Origin: Vibrio hangzhouensis
GTDB taxonomy: Bacteria > Pseudomonadota > Gammaproteobacteria > Enterobacterales > Vibrionaceae
Length of the DNA stretch: 64,000 nt
Direction of reading: 5' to 3'
Assembly: GCF_900107935.1 (NCBI RefSeq)
Contig: NZ_FNVG01000005.1
Span: forward strand, 186,001-250,000
Shown: positions 8,780 to 17,928 of the stretch, one piece after another
Layout: each line of letters begins with the position of its first letter
Numbering within the stretch: position 1 is the first letter of the stretch
The notes under the pieces: generated by a model
The model's input: the letters and a program-made list of their open reading frames with translations, nothing else
The model's database searches: none
What the model was told of the DNA's origin: nothing
Made by a program: the position numbers and the translations under genes

Positions 8780-10111
8780 ATGATGAAAAAAAATCTGGCG
8801 CTCGCTATTACTACATCACTATGTGTGACACCAGTGGTGTTAGCAAAAGAGCCAGCGCAAGAAGCGGAGTGGGGAATAGCAATGGTCTGGCGTACAGCGA
8901 ATATACCTTTTGATACTCAAGGTGCAGACTCGACCGTGAGCACATTCATTCCGATGATGTTCTTTAAGAACGACTATGTCTTTCTAGATGGTACCATGGC
9001 AGGTGCTCACCTCTATAAAACGGATGATAAAAAACTCGAGTTCAATGCAATTACGCGTATGCGATTTATCGACATACCGGAAGAAGAACAAAATGCGGTG
9101 GGTGGTGACACTGCAGATTACGGTCTGCAAATGCGTTATAACTTTGACCCGATGTGGCACTTTGATACGGAACTGATGACCGATGGTGAAAATCGTTATC
9201 ACGCGAACTTAAGAGTACAGGGTTTGTTAGAGTACGGTGATTTCGAATTAAGACCGAACGTCACGCTGCGCTACAAAGACTCTGACTTTAATACTCAGTA
9301 TTATGGAAGTTACCGCGGCGTAACCAATAACCTAAGTGGAGGGGTGGATTACGCGATAGGTGTCGATGCACGTTATCATGTGGCTTCTAATCTTTACCTT
9401 TTGGGTGCCACCAATATTCGTATGCTTGATAACCATGCATACCACTCATCGGTGATTAATGAGCGATTTGAGGGTGAAGTTTTTGTAGGTTTGGGCTTCT
9501 TCAATGAGAAGAAAAAAAATACGTCCAAGGCCAAGCAGGTACGTCGTGACATTAGCACCACACCCTATGTGCGTGTAGCTCACGGTTTCGCGTCACCGTC
9601 AGATATGGGTGACATTTTAACCTTTAATGGTAAGCGTGATCCGTACAATAACCAGGTGACGTCCGTGTTTTATGGACATCCATTGACTGACGAGCTGTTC
9701 GGTATTCCAATGGATATTTATCTGAGCCCAGGTATTGCCCACCACTGGAGTTCAGAAGTTCAGGATACAGGTACTGAATTTGTTACTCTGATCAAGGCGT
9801 ATTATACATTTAACTGGCCAACTAAGATGCGCTTAGGTGTCGGCAACGGTCTTTCATATATCGACAACATTACCTACATCGAAGGTAACGAAATGGAGGA
9901 AAAAGGTAAGCGACCGAGTCATTTGATGAACTACATTGATATCTCTTATGACATCAGCATAGGGTCACTTATCCGTAAACCTGAACTGGAAGATTTGTGG
10001 TTGGGTTATTCGTTACACCATCGTAGCGCTATTTTTGAGGCATCATCTCAATTTGGCCGAATTAAGGGTGGCAGTAACTACAGCACATTCTATCTTCAAT
10101 ACCATTTTTAA
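8780..10111 (+). CDS. Outer-membrane beta-barrel, MipA/OmpV-like with PagL-like end
   Basis: Start is uncertain: 8750, 8780 and 8783 are all ATG; I prefer 8780 because it gives a compact signal peptide (MMKKNLALAITTSLCVTPVV, cleavage after VLA). About 443 residues with alternating hydrophobic beta strands and a terminal aromatic (QYHF), typical of an outer-membrane barrel. The first strands (EWGIAMVWRTANIPF, then FLDGTMAGAHLY) resemble MipA/OmpV. The last 35 residues (LGYSLHHRSAIFEA then GGSNYSTFYLQYHF) resemble PagL-type lipid A deacylases, including a His-x-Ser pair. The PagL catalytic Glu position is not obvious. Possible roles are a lipid A modifying enzyme or a scaffold barrel. It is a single gene followed by a strong terminator. 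Confidence 0.7.
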   Translation: MMKKNLALAITTSLCVTPVVLAKEPAQEAEWGIAMVWRTANIPFDTQGADSTVSTFIPMMFFKNDYVFLDGTMAGAHLYKTDDKKLEFNAITRMRFIDIPEEEQNAVGGDTADYGLQMRYNFDPMWHFDTELMTDGENRYHANLRVQGLLEYGDFELRPNVTLRYKDSDFNTQYYGSYRGVTNNLSGGVDYAIGVDARYHVASNLYLLGATNIRMLDNHAYHSSVINERFEGEVFVGLGFFNEKKKNTSKAKQVRRDISTTPYVRVAHGFASPSDMGDILTFNGKRDPYNNQVTSVFYGHPLTDELFGIPMDIYLSPGIAHHWSSEVQDTGTEFVTLIKAYYTFNWPTKMRLGVGNGLSYIDNITYIEGNEMEEKGKRPSHLMNYIDISYDISIGSLIRKPELEDLWLGYSLHHRSAIFEASSQFGRIKGGSNYSTFYLQYHF

Positions 10112-10115
10112 TCCT

Positions 10116-10142
10116 AAAGCTCCGCTACGGCGGAGCTTTTTT
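10116..10142 (+). terminator. Rho-independent terminator
   Basis: A 10-bp perfect stem AAAGCTCCGC / GCGGAGCTTT with loop TACG, continued by T residues to 10142, begins 5 bp past the outer-membrane barrel stop. Confidence 0.9.
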
Positions 10143-10225
10143 CTGACTACTCCGCTTAACCCTCAATTCCCACCTGTGCTACAATCCGGCCAGTTTTAAA
10201 TAGTGAAAATGAAATAGGGAATGTT

Positions 10226-13200
10226 TTGACTTCCTCCCAAGCACCTAATCAATCAACGCAAGCCAAAGCGAATAATGTTCAGTCACTCAAAAATGCATTA
10301 AAAGACTGCATGATTCGAGATCGCTTCCGTTTGAGTAAGCGCATTGCCGGCGCATCAAAGATAAACAAAAAGGACTCTCAGGCTACTGTGTTTGATGAGA
10401 TCGCCATTGATATCGCAAAGTCGATGATGGAAGCTGAGCAGCGAGGCAACCACTCGCCAACCATTAACTATCCTGAGTTGTTGCCCGTCAGCCAAAAGAA
10501 AGATGAGATTGCGAAAGCCATCGATGAAAACCAGGTGGTTATCGTCGCGGGTGAAACCGGTTCGGGCAAGACGACTCAGTTGCCAAAGATTTGCTCTGAA
10601 TTAGGGCGTGGTAAATATGGCCTGATTGGTCATACTCAGCCTCGTCGACTTGCCGCCCGTTCAGTTGCAAACCGAATTGCCGAAGAGATGGAAACCTCGC
10701 TGGGTGAATTTGTCGGTTACAAAGTTCGATTTAATGATCAAATCTCGGGCAACACACAGATCAAGTTGATGACAGACGGTATCCTCCTTGCGGAAATTCA
10801 GCATGACCGTTTCTTAAGTCAATATGACACTATCATTATCGATGAAGCGCACGAACGCAGTCTAAATATTGATTTTATTTTGGGATATTTGCGCGAGCTG
10901 TTGCCTAAACGTCCCGATCTCAAAATAATCATTACATCAGCAACGATTGACCCTGAACGTTTCTCTAAACACTTCAACAATGCCCCTATTATTGAAGTAT
11001 CGGGGCGCACTTACCCGGTTGAAACGCGCTATCGACCATTGAGAGGCGATGATGACAGTGACAGAGACCAACTTGAAGGGATCTTTGAAGCTGTTGATGA
11101 GCTGTGTGATGAAGGATTGGGTGACATCCTGATCTTTATGAACGGTGAACGTGAAATACGCGATACCGCTGATGCGCTTGGTAAACGAAATTTACGCGAT
11201 ACTGAAATCGTTCCGCTTTACGCTCGATTATCGGCTGGTGAGCAGAATAAAATCTTTCAGCCTCACGCGGGCAGACGTATCGTGTTGGCTACCAACGTCG
11301 CTGAAACGTCTCTGACGGTACCGGGTATCAAATATGTGATAGACCCTGGTACGGCTCGCATCAGTCGATACAGTTATCGAACTAAGGTACAGAGACTGCC
11401 CATTGAACCCGTATCTCAAGCTAGTGCCAACCAGCGAAAAGGGCGTTGTGGACGTGTGGAAGAAGGGATCTGTATTCGCTTGTACTCGGAAGAAGATTTC
11501 GAGTCTCGTCCAGAATTTACTGATCCAGAAATTCTGCGTACCAACCTAGCCTCAGTCATTCTTCAAATGACGGCATTAGGCCTGGGAGACATTGAGGCAT
11601 TCCCATTCGTAGAAGCACCTGATAAACGCAACATTCAGGATGGTGTTCGTTTGTTGGAAGAGTTAGGTGCTATCAATGATAAAGCAAAAGATCCGAGAAA
11701 ACGCTTAACCCAAATTGGACGCAAATTGGCGAAACTGCCAATTGACCCTAGACTGGCTCGTATGGTTATTGAAGCACCTCGTTTAGGTTGCCTAAAAGAA
11801 GTGATGGTGATTGCTTCAGCGCTGTCCATTCAGGACCCGCGCGAAAGACCAAGTGATAAGCAGCAATCATCGGATGACAAGCATCGTAGATTCTTCGACA
11901 AAGAGTCCGATTTCTTGACGTTCGTGAACCTGTGGGACTACATTCAGAAGCAGCAAAAAGCGCTGTCTGGCAATCAGTTCCGCAAGCAATGTAAGCAAGA
12001 TTACCTGAATTATTTGCGTGTTCGAGAGTGGCAGGATGTGTATTTCCAAATCCACCAGGCAATGCGAGAAATGGATGCCAAGCTCAATCAGGAACCGGGT
12101 AACTACCAGGCAGTACACAGCGCTTTGCTTGTCGGTCTACTTTCCCATATCGGTGTTAAAGATCAGGAAAAGAACGAGTATCAGGGTGCGCGAAATGCCC
12201 GATTCCACATTTTTCCGGCGTCTGGGCTGTTCAAGAAGCAACCTAAGTGGATCATGTCTGCGGAACTGGTGGAAACATCTAAGCTGTGGGGGCGTATCAT
12301 TGCCAAGATCCAACCTGAGTGGATTGAACCGTTGGCGAAACACTTGATCAAACGCAGTTACAGTGAGCCTCACTGGTCCAAGAAGCGTGCAGCCGTAATG
12401 GCGCATGAAAAAGTCATGCTTTACGGGGTGCCTATCGTACCTAAGCGTTTAGTGAACTATGGTGCTATCGATCCTGTTGTCAGTCGTGAACTCTTTGTAA
12501 GAAGTGCTCTGGTAGAAGGTGACTGGGAAACGAAACACGCCTTTTTCAAGCAGAACCGTAAGTTGCTTCAGGAAGTCGAAGAGTTAGAACACAAATCCCG
12601 TCGTCGCGACATACTGGTTGATGACGATGAGCTGTTTGACTTCTATGACCAAAGGGTGGGTACTGAGGTCGTATCTGGCCGCCATTTTGATACATGGTGG
12701 AAAAAAGCGGGCCAGAAGAACAAAGAATTGCTTAACTTTGAAAAAGAGATGCTGTTCAAAGGAGATGCCAGCCACGTTACCGAACTGGATTATCCCAACT
12801 TCTGGCATCAGGGAGACTTCAAGCTAAAACTGAGTTATCAATTCGAACCCGGTGAAGATAACGATGGTGTAACGGTTCATATTCCGCTTCCTATTTTAAA
12901 TCAGATTGAAACGGAAGGCTTTGACTGGCAGATCCCTGGCTTACGTCATGAACTGGTTGTTAGCCTGATTAAGGCTCTACCAAAGACCTTGAGAAAGAAC
13001 TTTGTTCCAGCGCCAAACTATGCTGATGCATTTTTAGCGCGAGTCAAAGCTATGGATGCGCCACTGTTGGATTCTTTGGAGAAGGAACTGCGTCGTATGA
13101 CTGGCGTTGAAGTTCTTCGAGATGACTGGAATCTACAACAGCTTCCAGACCATTTGCGCATTACGTTCCGAGCCGTGGACCATAGAAACAGAAAATTGCG

Positions 13201-14146
13201 CGAGAATCGCGATCTTTATGAGCTAAAGGAAAGCCTGAAGGATAAGGTTCAGCAAACGCTGTCGAAAGTAGCAGACGATGACATTGAACAGCAGGGTTTG
13301 CATACCTGGAGCTTTGGAGAGCTGCCGAAGGTCTACTCCCAGAAGCGCGGTGGCTTTGACGTCAAAGCGTATCCAGCGTTAGTGGATAACAAAGACAGTG
13401 TTGAAATAAAACTGTTTGAGACCGAAGTAGAGCAAGAACAGGTAATGAAAGAGGGTCAGCGACGTCTGCTGTTGTTAAACGTACCATCGCCGATCAAATA
13501 CCTACATAGCAATCTGCCTAACAAATCTAAACTCGGTTTGTATTTTAACCCTTACGGTAAAGTGCTAGACTTAATTGATGACTGCATAGCGTGCGGTATC
13601 GACAAGCTAATCGAAGAGCAAGGCGGGTTAGTGTGGGATTCAGAGAAGTTTGAACAGCTGAAAGAACATGTTCGCGGGGAACTTGGTGATACGGTTGTAG
13701 ACATTGCCAAGCAAGTCGAAACTATTTTGACTACGGCGTTTAACATCAACAAGAAGCTCAAAGGTCGTGTCGATCTCAGCATGGCGTTTGCTCTGTCGGA
13801 TATCAAAGCACAAATTGAAGGTCTGATCTTCAAGGGGTTTGCTACAGAGTGCGGGTGGAAACGACTACCAGACATCCTGCGCTACCTGAAAGCGATAGAA
13901 AAGCGAATGGAGAAGCTGCCTATCGATCCGAACCGAGATCGCATGCACATGCTGAAAGTGGAATCAGTCACTCAAGATTACAAAGAGTTACTTAACAAGA
14001 TTCCTAAAGGCGTGAAAATACCAGAAAATGTTAAAGAGATACGTTGGATGCTGGAAGAGTTACGGGTCAGTTACTTTGCTCAGCAACTTGGCACGCCATA
14101 CCCCGTGTCAGACAAACGGGTATTGAACGCGATAGATGCGTGTTAA
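10226..14146 (+). CDS. hrpA: ATP-dependent RNA helicase HrpA
   Basis: 1306 residues, close to E. coli HrpA (1300). DEAH-box motifs in order: Walker A GETGSGKTT near residue 109, DEAH near 206, SAT (TSATID), and motif VI region QRKGRCGR. These are followed by the helicase-associated winged-helix/ratchet domains and the long HrpA-specific C-terminal extension (DUF3418 type). The start is a TTG at 10226 with AGGGA at 10216-10220; the nearby ATG at 10221 is out of frame and stops at once. HrpA resolves stalled or collided ribosomes and remodels RNA in proteobacteria. Monocistronic as far as can be seen. Confidence 0.96.
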   Translation: MTSSQAPNQSTQAKANNVQSLKNALKDCMIRDRFRLSKRIAGASKINKKDSQATVFDEIAIDIAKSMMEAEQRGNHSPTINYPELLPVSQKKDEIAKAIDENQVVIVAGETGSGKTTQLPKICSELGRGKYGLIGHTQPRRLAARSVANRIAEEMETSLGEFVGYKVRFNDQISGNTQIKLMTDGILLAEIQHDRFLSQYDTIIIDEAHERSLNIDFILGYLRELLPKRPDLKIIITSATIDPERFSKHFNNAPIIEVSGRTYPVETRYRPLRGDDDSDRDQLEGIFEAVDELCDEGLGDILIFMNGEREIRDTADALGKRNLRDTEIVPLYARLSAGEQNKIFQPHAGRRIVLATNVAETSLTVPGIKYVIDPGTARISRYSYRTKVQRLPIEPVSQASANQRKGRCGRVEEGICIRLYSEEDFESRPEFTDPEILRTNLASVILQMTALGLGDIEAFPFVEAPDKRNIQDGVRLLEELGAINDKAKDPRKRLTQIGRKLAKLPIDPRLARMVIEAPRLGCLKEVMVIASALSIQDPRERPSDKQQSSDDKHRRFFDKESDFLTFVNLWDYIQKQQKALSGNQFRKQCKQDYLNYLRVREWQDVYFQIHQAMREMDAKLNQEPGNYQAVHSALLVGLLSHIGVKDQEKNEYQGARNARFHIFPASGLFKKQPKWIMSAELVETSKLWGRIIAKIQPEWIEPLAKHLIKRSYSEPHWSKKRAAVMAHEKVMLYGVPIVPKRLVNYGAIDPVVSRELFVRSALVEGDWETKHAFFKQNRKLLQEVEELEHKSRRRDILVDDDELFDFYDQRVGTEVVSGRHFDTWWKKAGQKNKELLNFEKEMLFKGDASHVTELDYPNFWHQGDFKLKLSYQFEPGEDNDGVTVHIPLPILNQIETEGFDWQIPGLRHELVVSLIKALPKTLRKNFVPAPNYADAFLARVKAMDAPLLDSLEKELRRMTGVEVLRDDWNLQQLPDHLRITFRAVDHRNRKLRENRDLYELKESLKDKVQQTLSKVADDDIEQQGLHTWSFGELPKVYSQKRGGFDVKAYPALVDNKDSVEIKLFETEVEQEQVMKEGQRRLLLLNVPSPIKYLHSNLPNKSKLGLYFNPYGKVLDLIDDCIACGIDKLIEEQGGLVWDSEKFEQLKEHVRGELGDTVVDIAKQVETILTTAFNINKKLKGRVDLSMAFALSDIKAQIEGLIFKGFATECGWKRLPDILRYLKAIEKRMEKLPIDPNRDRMHMLKVESVTQDYKELLNKIPKGVKIPENVKEIRWMLEELRVSYFAQQLGTPYPVSDKRVLNAIDAC

Positions 14147-14320
14147 ATGCCGAACATTTGACTGATGAGTACAGTACAATTTCTAACTGCATGAGAATTA
14201 AGAAATTTTTACTAAATTTTGAAACAGATTCGATTCTCGTGCTTTATAGTATGTGGTATACAAAGCTTCGCGGTGGCTTTCTTTGGACACACCGCGCTTA
14301 ATTAAACAAGAAGGTTACAA

Positions 14321-14833
14321 ATGAAAAAGACACTTTTAGCGCTCGCGCTTGTTGGTGCGTCAACTTCAGCATTCGCAGATGCTTGGTTGTATGGCGGTGT
14401 TTCTGCAGGTCGTGCGGAATACAACGGTAACAGCGATACTCCAATGGGCTTCCATGTGGGTACCGGTATTCTTCCAATCATCGGTGTGGAAGGTGGTTAC
14501 TGGAAGCACGGTAACTTCGATGGTTCAAGTGCAGGCACAAATGGTTATGCTGAACTCGGCTCTTGGTATGCAGCACTGAAACCAAGTATTGATATCGGTC
14601 CTATTCAATTGTATGCGAAAGGCGGTCTTCACTATTACAACGCAGACTATAAAGGTGGCTTGAGCGGCAGCGACACTGGTACTGACTTAATGTACGGTGT
14701 AGGTGCTGAGTATTTTGTAACAGATTTACTGTCTGTGGGTGCAAGCTGGCAGCGCTTCAATGGCGTTAAGACTCGATTTGACGACAAAGATCTAGATAGC
14801 TTTACGATTAACGCTACACTTCATATTTTCTAA
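14321..14833 (+). CDS. Small outer-membrane beta-barrel protein
   Basis: 170 residues. A clear signal peptide (MKKTLLALALVGASTSAFA, cleavage before DAW) is followed by eight or so amphipathic strands with glycine-rich turns and a terminal Phe (LHIF), the pattern of an 8-stranded OmpA/OmpX-like barrel. No OmpA-type peptidoglycan domain follows. Function is not assignable; relatives are annotated only as outer-membrane beta-barrel proteins. AAGAAGG at 14308-14314 gives a good ribosome site. Codon use here looks more strongly biased than in neighbouring genes (many GGT, GGC and AAC), suggesting high expression. Confidence 0.85.
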   Translation: MKKTLLALALVGASTSAFADAWLYGGVSAGRAEYNGNSDTPMGFHVGTGILPIIGVEGGYWKHGNFDGSSAGTNGYAELGSWYAALKPSIDIGPIQLYAKGGLHYYNADYKGGLSGSDTGTDLMYGVGAEYFVTDLLSVGASWQRFNGVKTRFDDKDLDSFTINATLHIF

Positions 14834-14854
14834 TTGAACGATATTAGAGATACC

Positions 14855-14882
14855 AAAAAGGCGACCAGAATGGTCGCCTTTG
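14855..14882. terminator. Bidirectional terminator between convergent genes
   Basis: Stem AAGGCGACCA / TGGTCGCCTT with a GAA loop (14858-14880). A run of five A at 14855-14859 gives a T tract for the minus strand, and CCTTTGCTTT follows on the plus strand. It separates the small barrel gene from the M32 carboxypeptidase gene transcribed toward it. Confidence 0.85.
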
Positions 14883-14901
14883 CTTTACTTACACTTAGCG
14901 G

Positions 14902-16383
14902 CTATAAATAGCGATTTTCAAGGTGACTACGGAAGCAAGCCGCATTCAGCTGCGAACCCGTGGCCTGAGATACTAACTCACCCGTGGTAAAGCGACTTGC
15001 TTTCTGCCAGATATTATCGCTCAACCAAGTGAAAATTGGTGCGAGCTCAAGCGAATCAAGAGCATTCTCTACGTCCACATCCTTTTTCATCGCCGCCATA
15101 AACTGAGCGGCGTACATGGCGCCGAGGGTGTAAGAAGGAAAATAGCCGAAGGCACCATCTGTCCAGTGTATATCCTGCATACAGCCATCTTTGTAATTGC
15201 CCTCTGTGGAAAGGCCAAGGTACTGCTTCATCTTTTGATCCCACAGCTCAGGAATGTCTTTGTACGAGATTTTTCCGTTCATTAAGTCGCGCTCTATCTC
15301 GTAACGTAAGATGACATGGGCAGGGTAGGTGAGTTCATCTGCGTCTACACGTATGTAACCGGGCTGAACACGGGTATAGATTTTCTCAAGGTTGCCTGGT
15401 TCAAACACTCTCGCGTCATTTCCAGTGAAGTGGTTTTTTGCCAGTGGAGCCAGATTTTTAATAAAGCCTGCGCTGCGACCAAGTTGCATTTCGAAAAATA
15501 GCGACTGGGACTCATGTATGCCCATAGAGCGTGCCTGCCCAACAGGGAGTCCCGCCCACTGTTTTGGAAGTCCCTGCTCGTAGCGGGCATGTCCGGTTTC
15601 ATGGACAATCCCCATCAGAGATTGCACAAAGTCTGATTCATCATAGCGTGTAGTAATACGAACATCCTGCGGCACACCACCACAGAAGGGGTGAGAACTA
15701 ATATCTAAACGGCCGTGATTGAAGTCAAACTCAAGCAGTTTCATGATTTCCATACCCAACGCATTCTGTTCTGTTGTTGAGTAGTTTTCGTTGGTTACGT
15801 AGACAGATTCGGCATTCTGCTTCTCGATGACCTGCTGCGTTAACTCAGGAAGCCAGGAAATCAGATCACCAAAGATGTTATCCAGTTGCTCGGAGTTGAC
15901 ACCCGGTTCATAAATGTCCAGCATCGCATCGTACGGTGTTAAACCCGATTGTTCGCCACGAATCTGAGCTTCTTGTTGCGAAAGATTCACGACCTCTTCG
16001 AAGTTTTTGCAAAACCCCTGCCAGTCGTTGTCTCCCCGCTGTGTTCGCCAGGCGTGCTCACACTTTGAACCTGCCAGAGATTTGGCCTTGACCAAATCTT
16101 CGGGAACCACAGTGGTTAACTGCCATTGCCTCTTCATTTCAGCAAGGCTTGCTTGTTGATCCGCACTCAATTCATCAGACTGTGCCTTTTCAAACCATTC
16201 CTCAAGTTGCGGAGCGGTAGACAGTTGGTGAATATGCAGAGAAAGTTGTGCCATGGCTTCTGAGCGTGCCTGATTACCACCAGATGGCATCATGGCTGCA
16301 GCATCCCATCCACATATAGAGGATAAGTGACTAAAATTTGATATGGTTTTGTAGTGTTCAACGAGTTTGTTGTAGTTTTCCAT
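14902..16383 (-). CDS. M32-family metallocarboxypeptidase (carboxypeptidase Taq type)
   Basis: 493 residues, the usual length of M32 enzymes. The zinc motif HExxH reads HETGHARYEQ with His261, Glu262 and His265, and the downstream glutamate ligand motif is in HESQSLFFEMQLGRS. Other M32 blocks are visible (GVPQDVRITTRYDE, GYIRVDADELTYPAH and WTDGAFGYFPSYTLGAMYA). Cytoplasmic, helical, cleaves C-terminal residues from peptides. No signal peptide. It converges on the small barrel gene and is divergent from the LysE-type exporter with a short shared promoter region. Confidence 0.94.
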   Translation of the reverse strand: MENYNKLVEHYKTISNFSHLSSICGWDAAAMMPSGGNQARSEAMAQLSLHIHQLSTAPQLEEWFEKAQSDELSADQQASLAEMKRQWQLTTVVPEDLVKAKSLAGSKCEHAWRTQRGDNDWQGFCKNFEEVVNLSQQEAQIRGEQSGLTPYDAMLDIYEPGVNSEQLDNIFGDLISWLPELTQQVIEKQNAESVYVTNENYSTTEQNALGMEIMKLLEFDFNHGRLDISSHPFCGGVPQDVRITTRYDESDFVQSLMGIVHETGHARYEQGLPKQWAGLPVGQARSMGIHESQSLFFEMQLGRSAGFIKNLAPLAKNHFTGNDARVFEPGNLEKIYTRVQPGYIRVDADELTYPAHVILRYEIERDLMNGKISYKDIPELWDQKMKQYLGLSTEGNYKDGCMQDIHWTDGAFGYFPSYTLGAMYAAQFMAAMKKDVDVENALDSLELAPIFTWLSDNIWQKASRFTTGELVSQATGSQLNAACFRSHLENRYL

Positions 16384-16555
16384 GTCTTTTGACCTTTCGA
16401 ATCAACGATGTGCCTAACTTAACACTAACAATGGGTTACGAAAAGCCAGAGCCAGACCTTTGTTAGTGCTATTTATGTAGAAGTATGGCTTTTTGATGCC
16501 AATTGGCTCAGAATCATGACTATTCATGGAAACAATCAACGATACAACGGACGTA

Positions 16556-17191
16556 ATGCACATACTTAATTTCGAAGCTTTTCTAATAGCGATCACGATA
16601 CTGACACTGACACCCGGGCTGGATACCGCCTTGGTAATTCGTAATACTTCCCGAGGCGGCTTTCACGATGGCGCATTGACGAGCTTAGGAATCTGCTTTG
16701 GTTTATTCATACACGCGACATTTTCAGCGCTGGGGGTGTCGGTCATCTTGACTCAATCTGCCGAACTGTTCTCGTTTGTAAAAGCCATCGGTGCGGTATA
16801 CCTCATCTGGCTGGGACTATCGAGTCTGAAGGCTCTTCGTCACTCTGAAGTATTTGACGTTAGTCAAGCAGCCAAAACAGGGGTGACAATGTCACGTTCT
16901 CTGAGGGAAGGTTTCTTGTCTAATGTCTTGAACCCAAAAACCGCCGTTTTTTATCTGGCATTTTTGCCGCAATTTATTAATCCGGAGTATTCTCCGTTCC
17001 TTCAGTCGCTGCTTATGGCCACCATTCATTTCTTCATCGCAATGATTTGGCAATGTGGGTTGTCAGGCATGCTCAACTCAGCGAAAACTCTGCTTAAAAA
17101 TGCACGCTTTGTTCGTTGGATGGAGGGTACGACAGGTGTTGTTCTTATTGGACTTGGAATCAAACTTCTGGTGGAAAAGCCGCAAATCTAA
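16556..17191 (+). CDS. LysE/RhtB-family amino-acid exporter
   Basis: Start chosen at the ATG at 16556, giving MHILNFEAFLIAITILTLTP, which lines up with the usual N-terminus of the family; an ATG at 16526 would add 10 polar residues and lacks a ribosome site. 211 residues, about six membrane segments, with the family signature LTLTPGLDTALVIRNTSRGG near the start and FLSNVLNPKTAVFYLAFLPQF in the middle. These carriers export amino acids or homoserine lactone-like compounds by proton exchange; the substrate cannot be read from sequence. Its stop overlaps the stop of the convergent lipoprotein gene by 4 bp. Confidence 0.88.
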   Translation: MHILNFEAFLIAITILTLTPGLDTALVIRNTSRGGFHDGALTSLGICFGLFIHATFSALGVSVILTQSAELFSFVKAIGAVYLIWLGLSSLKALRHSEVFDVSQAAKTGVTMSRSLREGFLSNVLNPKTAVFYLAFLPQFINPEYSPFLQSLLMATIHFFIAMIWQCGLSGMLNSAKTLLKNARFVRWMEGTTGVVLIGLGIKLLVEKPQI

Positions 17192-17442
17192 GCGGCGTTG
17201 GCGTTCATGACTCGTGCTAAAGAGCGCTTAGTGGCGAGAAACTTGTGCATGGTCACTTGTGAATCTTTCAGCATAAATGTGTTGAAGCACTGATAATACT
17301 GTTCAGATTCCTTGATTTGCTTGCAATAATTACGAGCCTCCGCGTTGTGAAGGTGTAAATCGAGTTCACTTGCGTACTCGTTATGGCTGGCACAGCCCCC
17401 GAGCGTGGACAGTACGATAAGGTAAAAAGCGACTTTAAGCAT
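17188..17442 (-). CDS. Small putative lipoprotein
   Basis: 84 residues. The N-terminus (MLKVAFYLIVLSTLGGCASH) is a lipoprotein signal with the lipobox LGGC, so Cys17 would be the lipidated residue. The mature part is short, helical and polar with two further cysteines (NYCKQ and YYQCF). Function unknown. The gene ends inside the stop codon of the exporter gene on the other strand (4-bp convergent overlap). Confidence 0.7.
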   Translation of the reverse strand: MLKVAFYLIVLSTLGGCASHNEYASELDLHLHNAEARNYCKQIKESEQYYQCFNTFMLKDSQVTMHKFLATKRSLARVMNANAA

Positions 17443-17580
17443 ATTCTTGTTCTTGTGAATTTGTCGTTGGATTATCTTAGAGACTTATTGAGAGATTAGT
17501 TACCATTTCGCGCCTTAAGTTCCCGATAAAGGGTAAATTTATAGAAAAAACAGGGAAGGGTGCTATAGATACGCAACATA

Positions 17581-17604
17581 AAAAAACCGAGCATTAATGC
17601 TCGG
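17581..17604 (-). terminator. Terminator of the DUF2960 gene
   Basis: The 18-bp palindrome CCGAGCATTAATGCTCGG (17587-17604) is followed on the minus strand by six T residues (A run at 17581-17586). It lies about 30 bp past the DUF2960 stop and may also end transcripts arriving from the tup-mob operon. Confidence 0.88.
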
Positions 17605-17634
17605 CTTCTTATGGTCTATATCGGCGTTTGGAGT

Positions 17635-17901
17635 CTACATCGGTTTTTTGCCGACGCCATGATTCTCTTTTTGCATCAGAGTGATTTTGCCAAAGCCGAG
17701 TTTTTTAAAATGGTTATCTCGATAGTTTCGAACCGCTTTAGTATCCGAAACCGCTTCGATCTGCTGCTCCATCTTTAAGTATTCAGTAAGGTCAATGCCT
17801 TCTGCTTCCGCAACCGCTTCATGAATATTGCGGTGAGTCTGGTAAGAGAATGTGAGTGTTTTCTCTTCGTTTTTGTATTCGTAAATAATGGTACGAGCCA
17901 T
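17635..17901 (-). CDS. DUF2960 family small protein
   Basis: 88 residues, beginning MARTIIYEYKNEEKTLTFSY, which I recognise as the Vibrio-type DUF2960 family. Basic C-terminus, no signal peptide or membrane segment. No function is known. It starts 27 bp after the mobB-moeA stop on the same strand with AGGT as a weak ribosome site, so it may be read through from the molybdopterin operon; a strong terminator follows it. Confidence 0.75.
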   Translation of the reverse strand: MARTIIYEYKNEEKTLTFSYQTHRNIHEAVAEAEGIDLTEYLKMEQQIEAVSDTKAVRNYRDNHFKKLGFGKITLMQKENHGVGKKPM

Positions 17902-17928
17902 AAGATGTTACCTACTGAAAATTGAACG

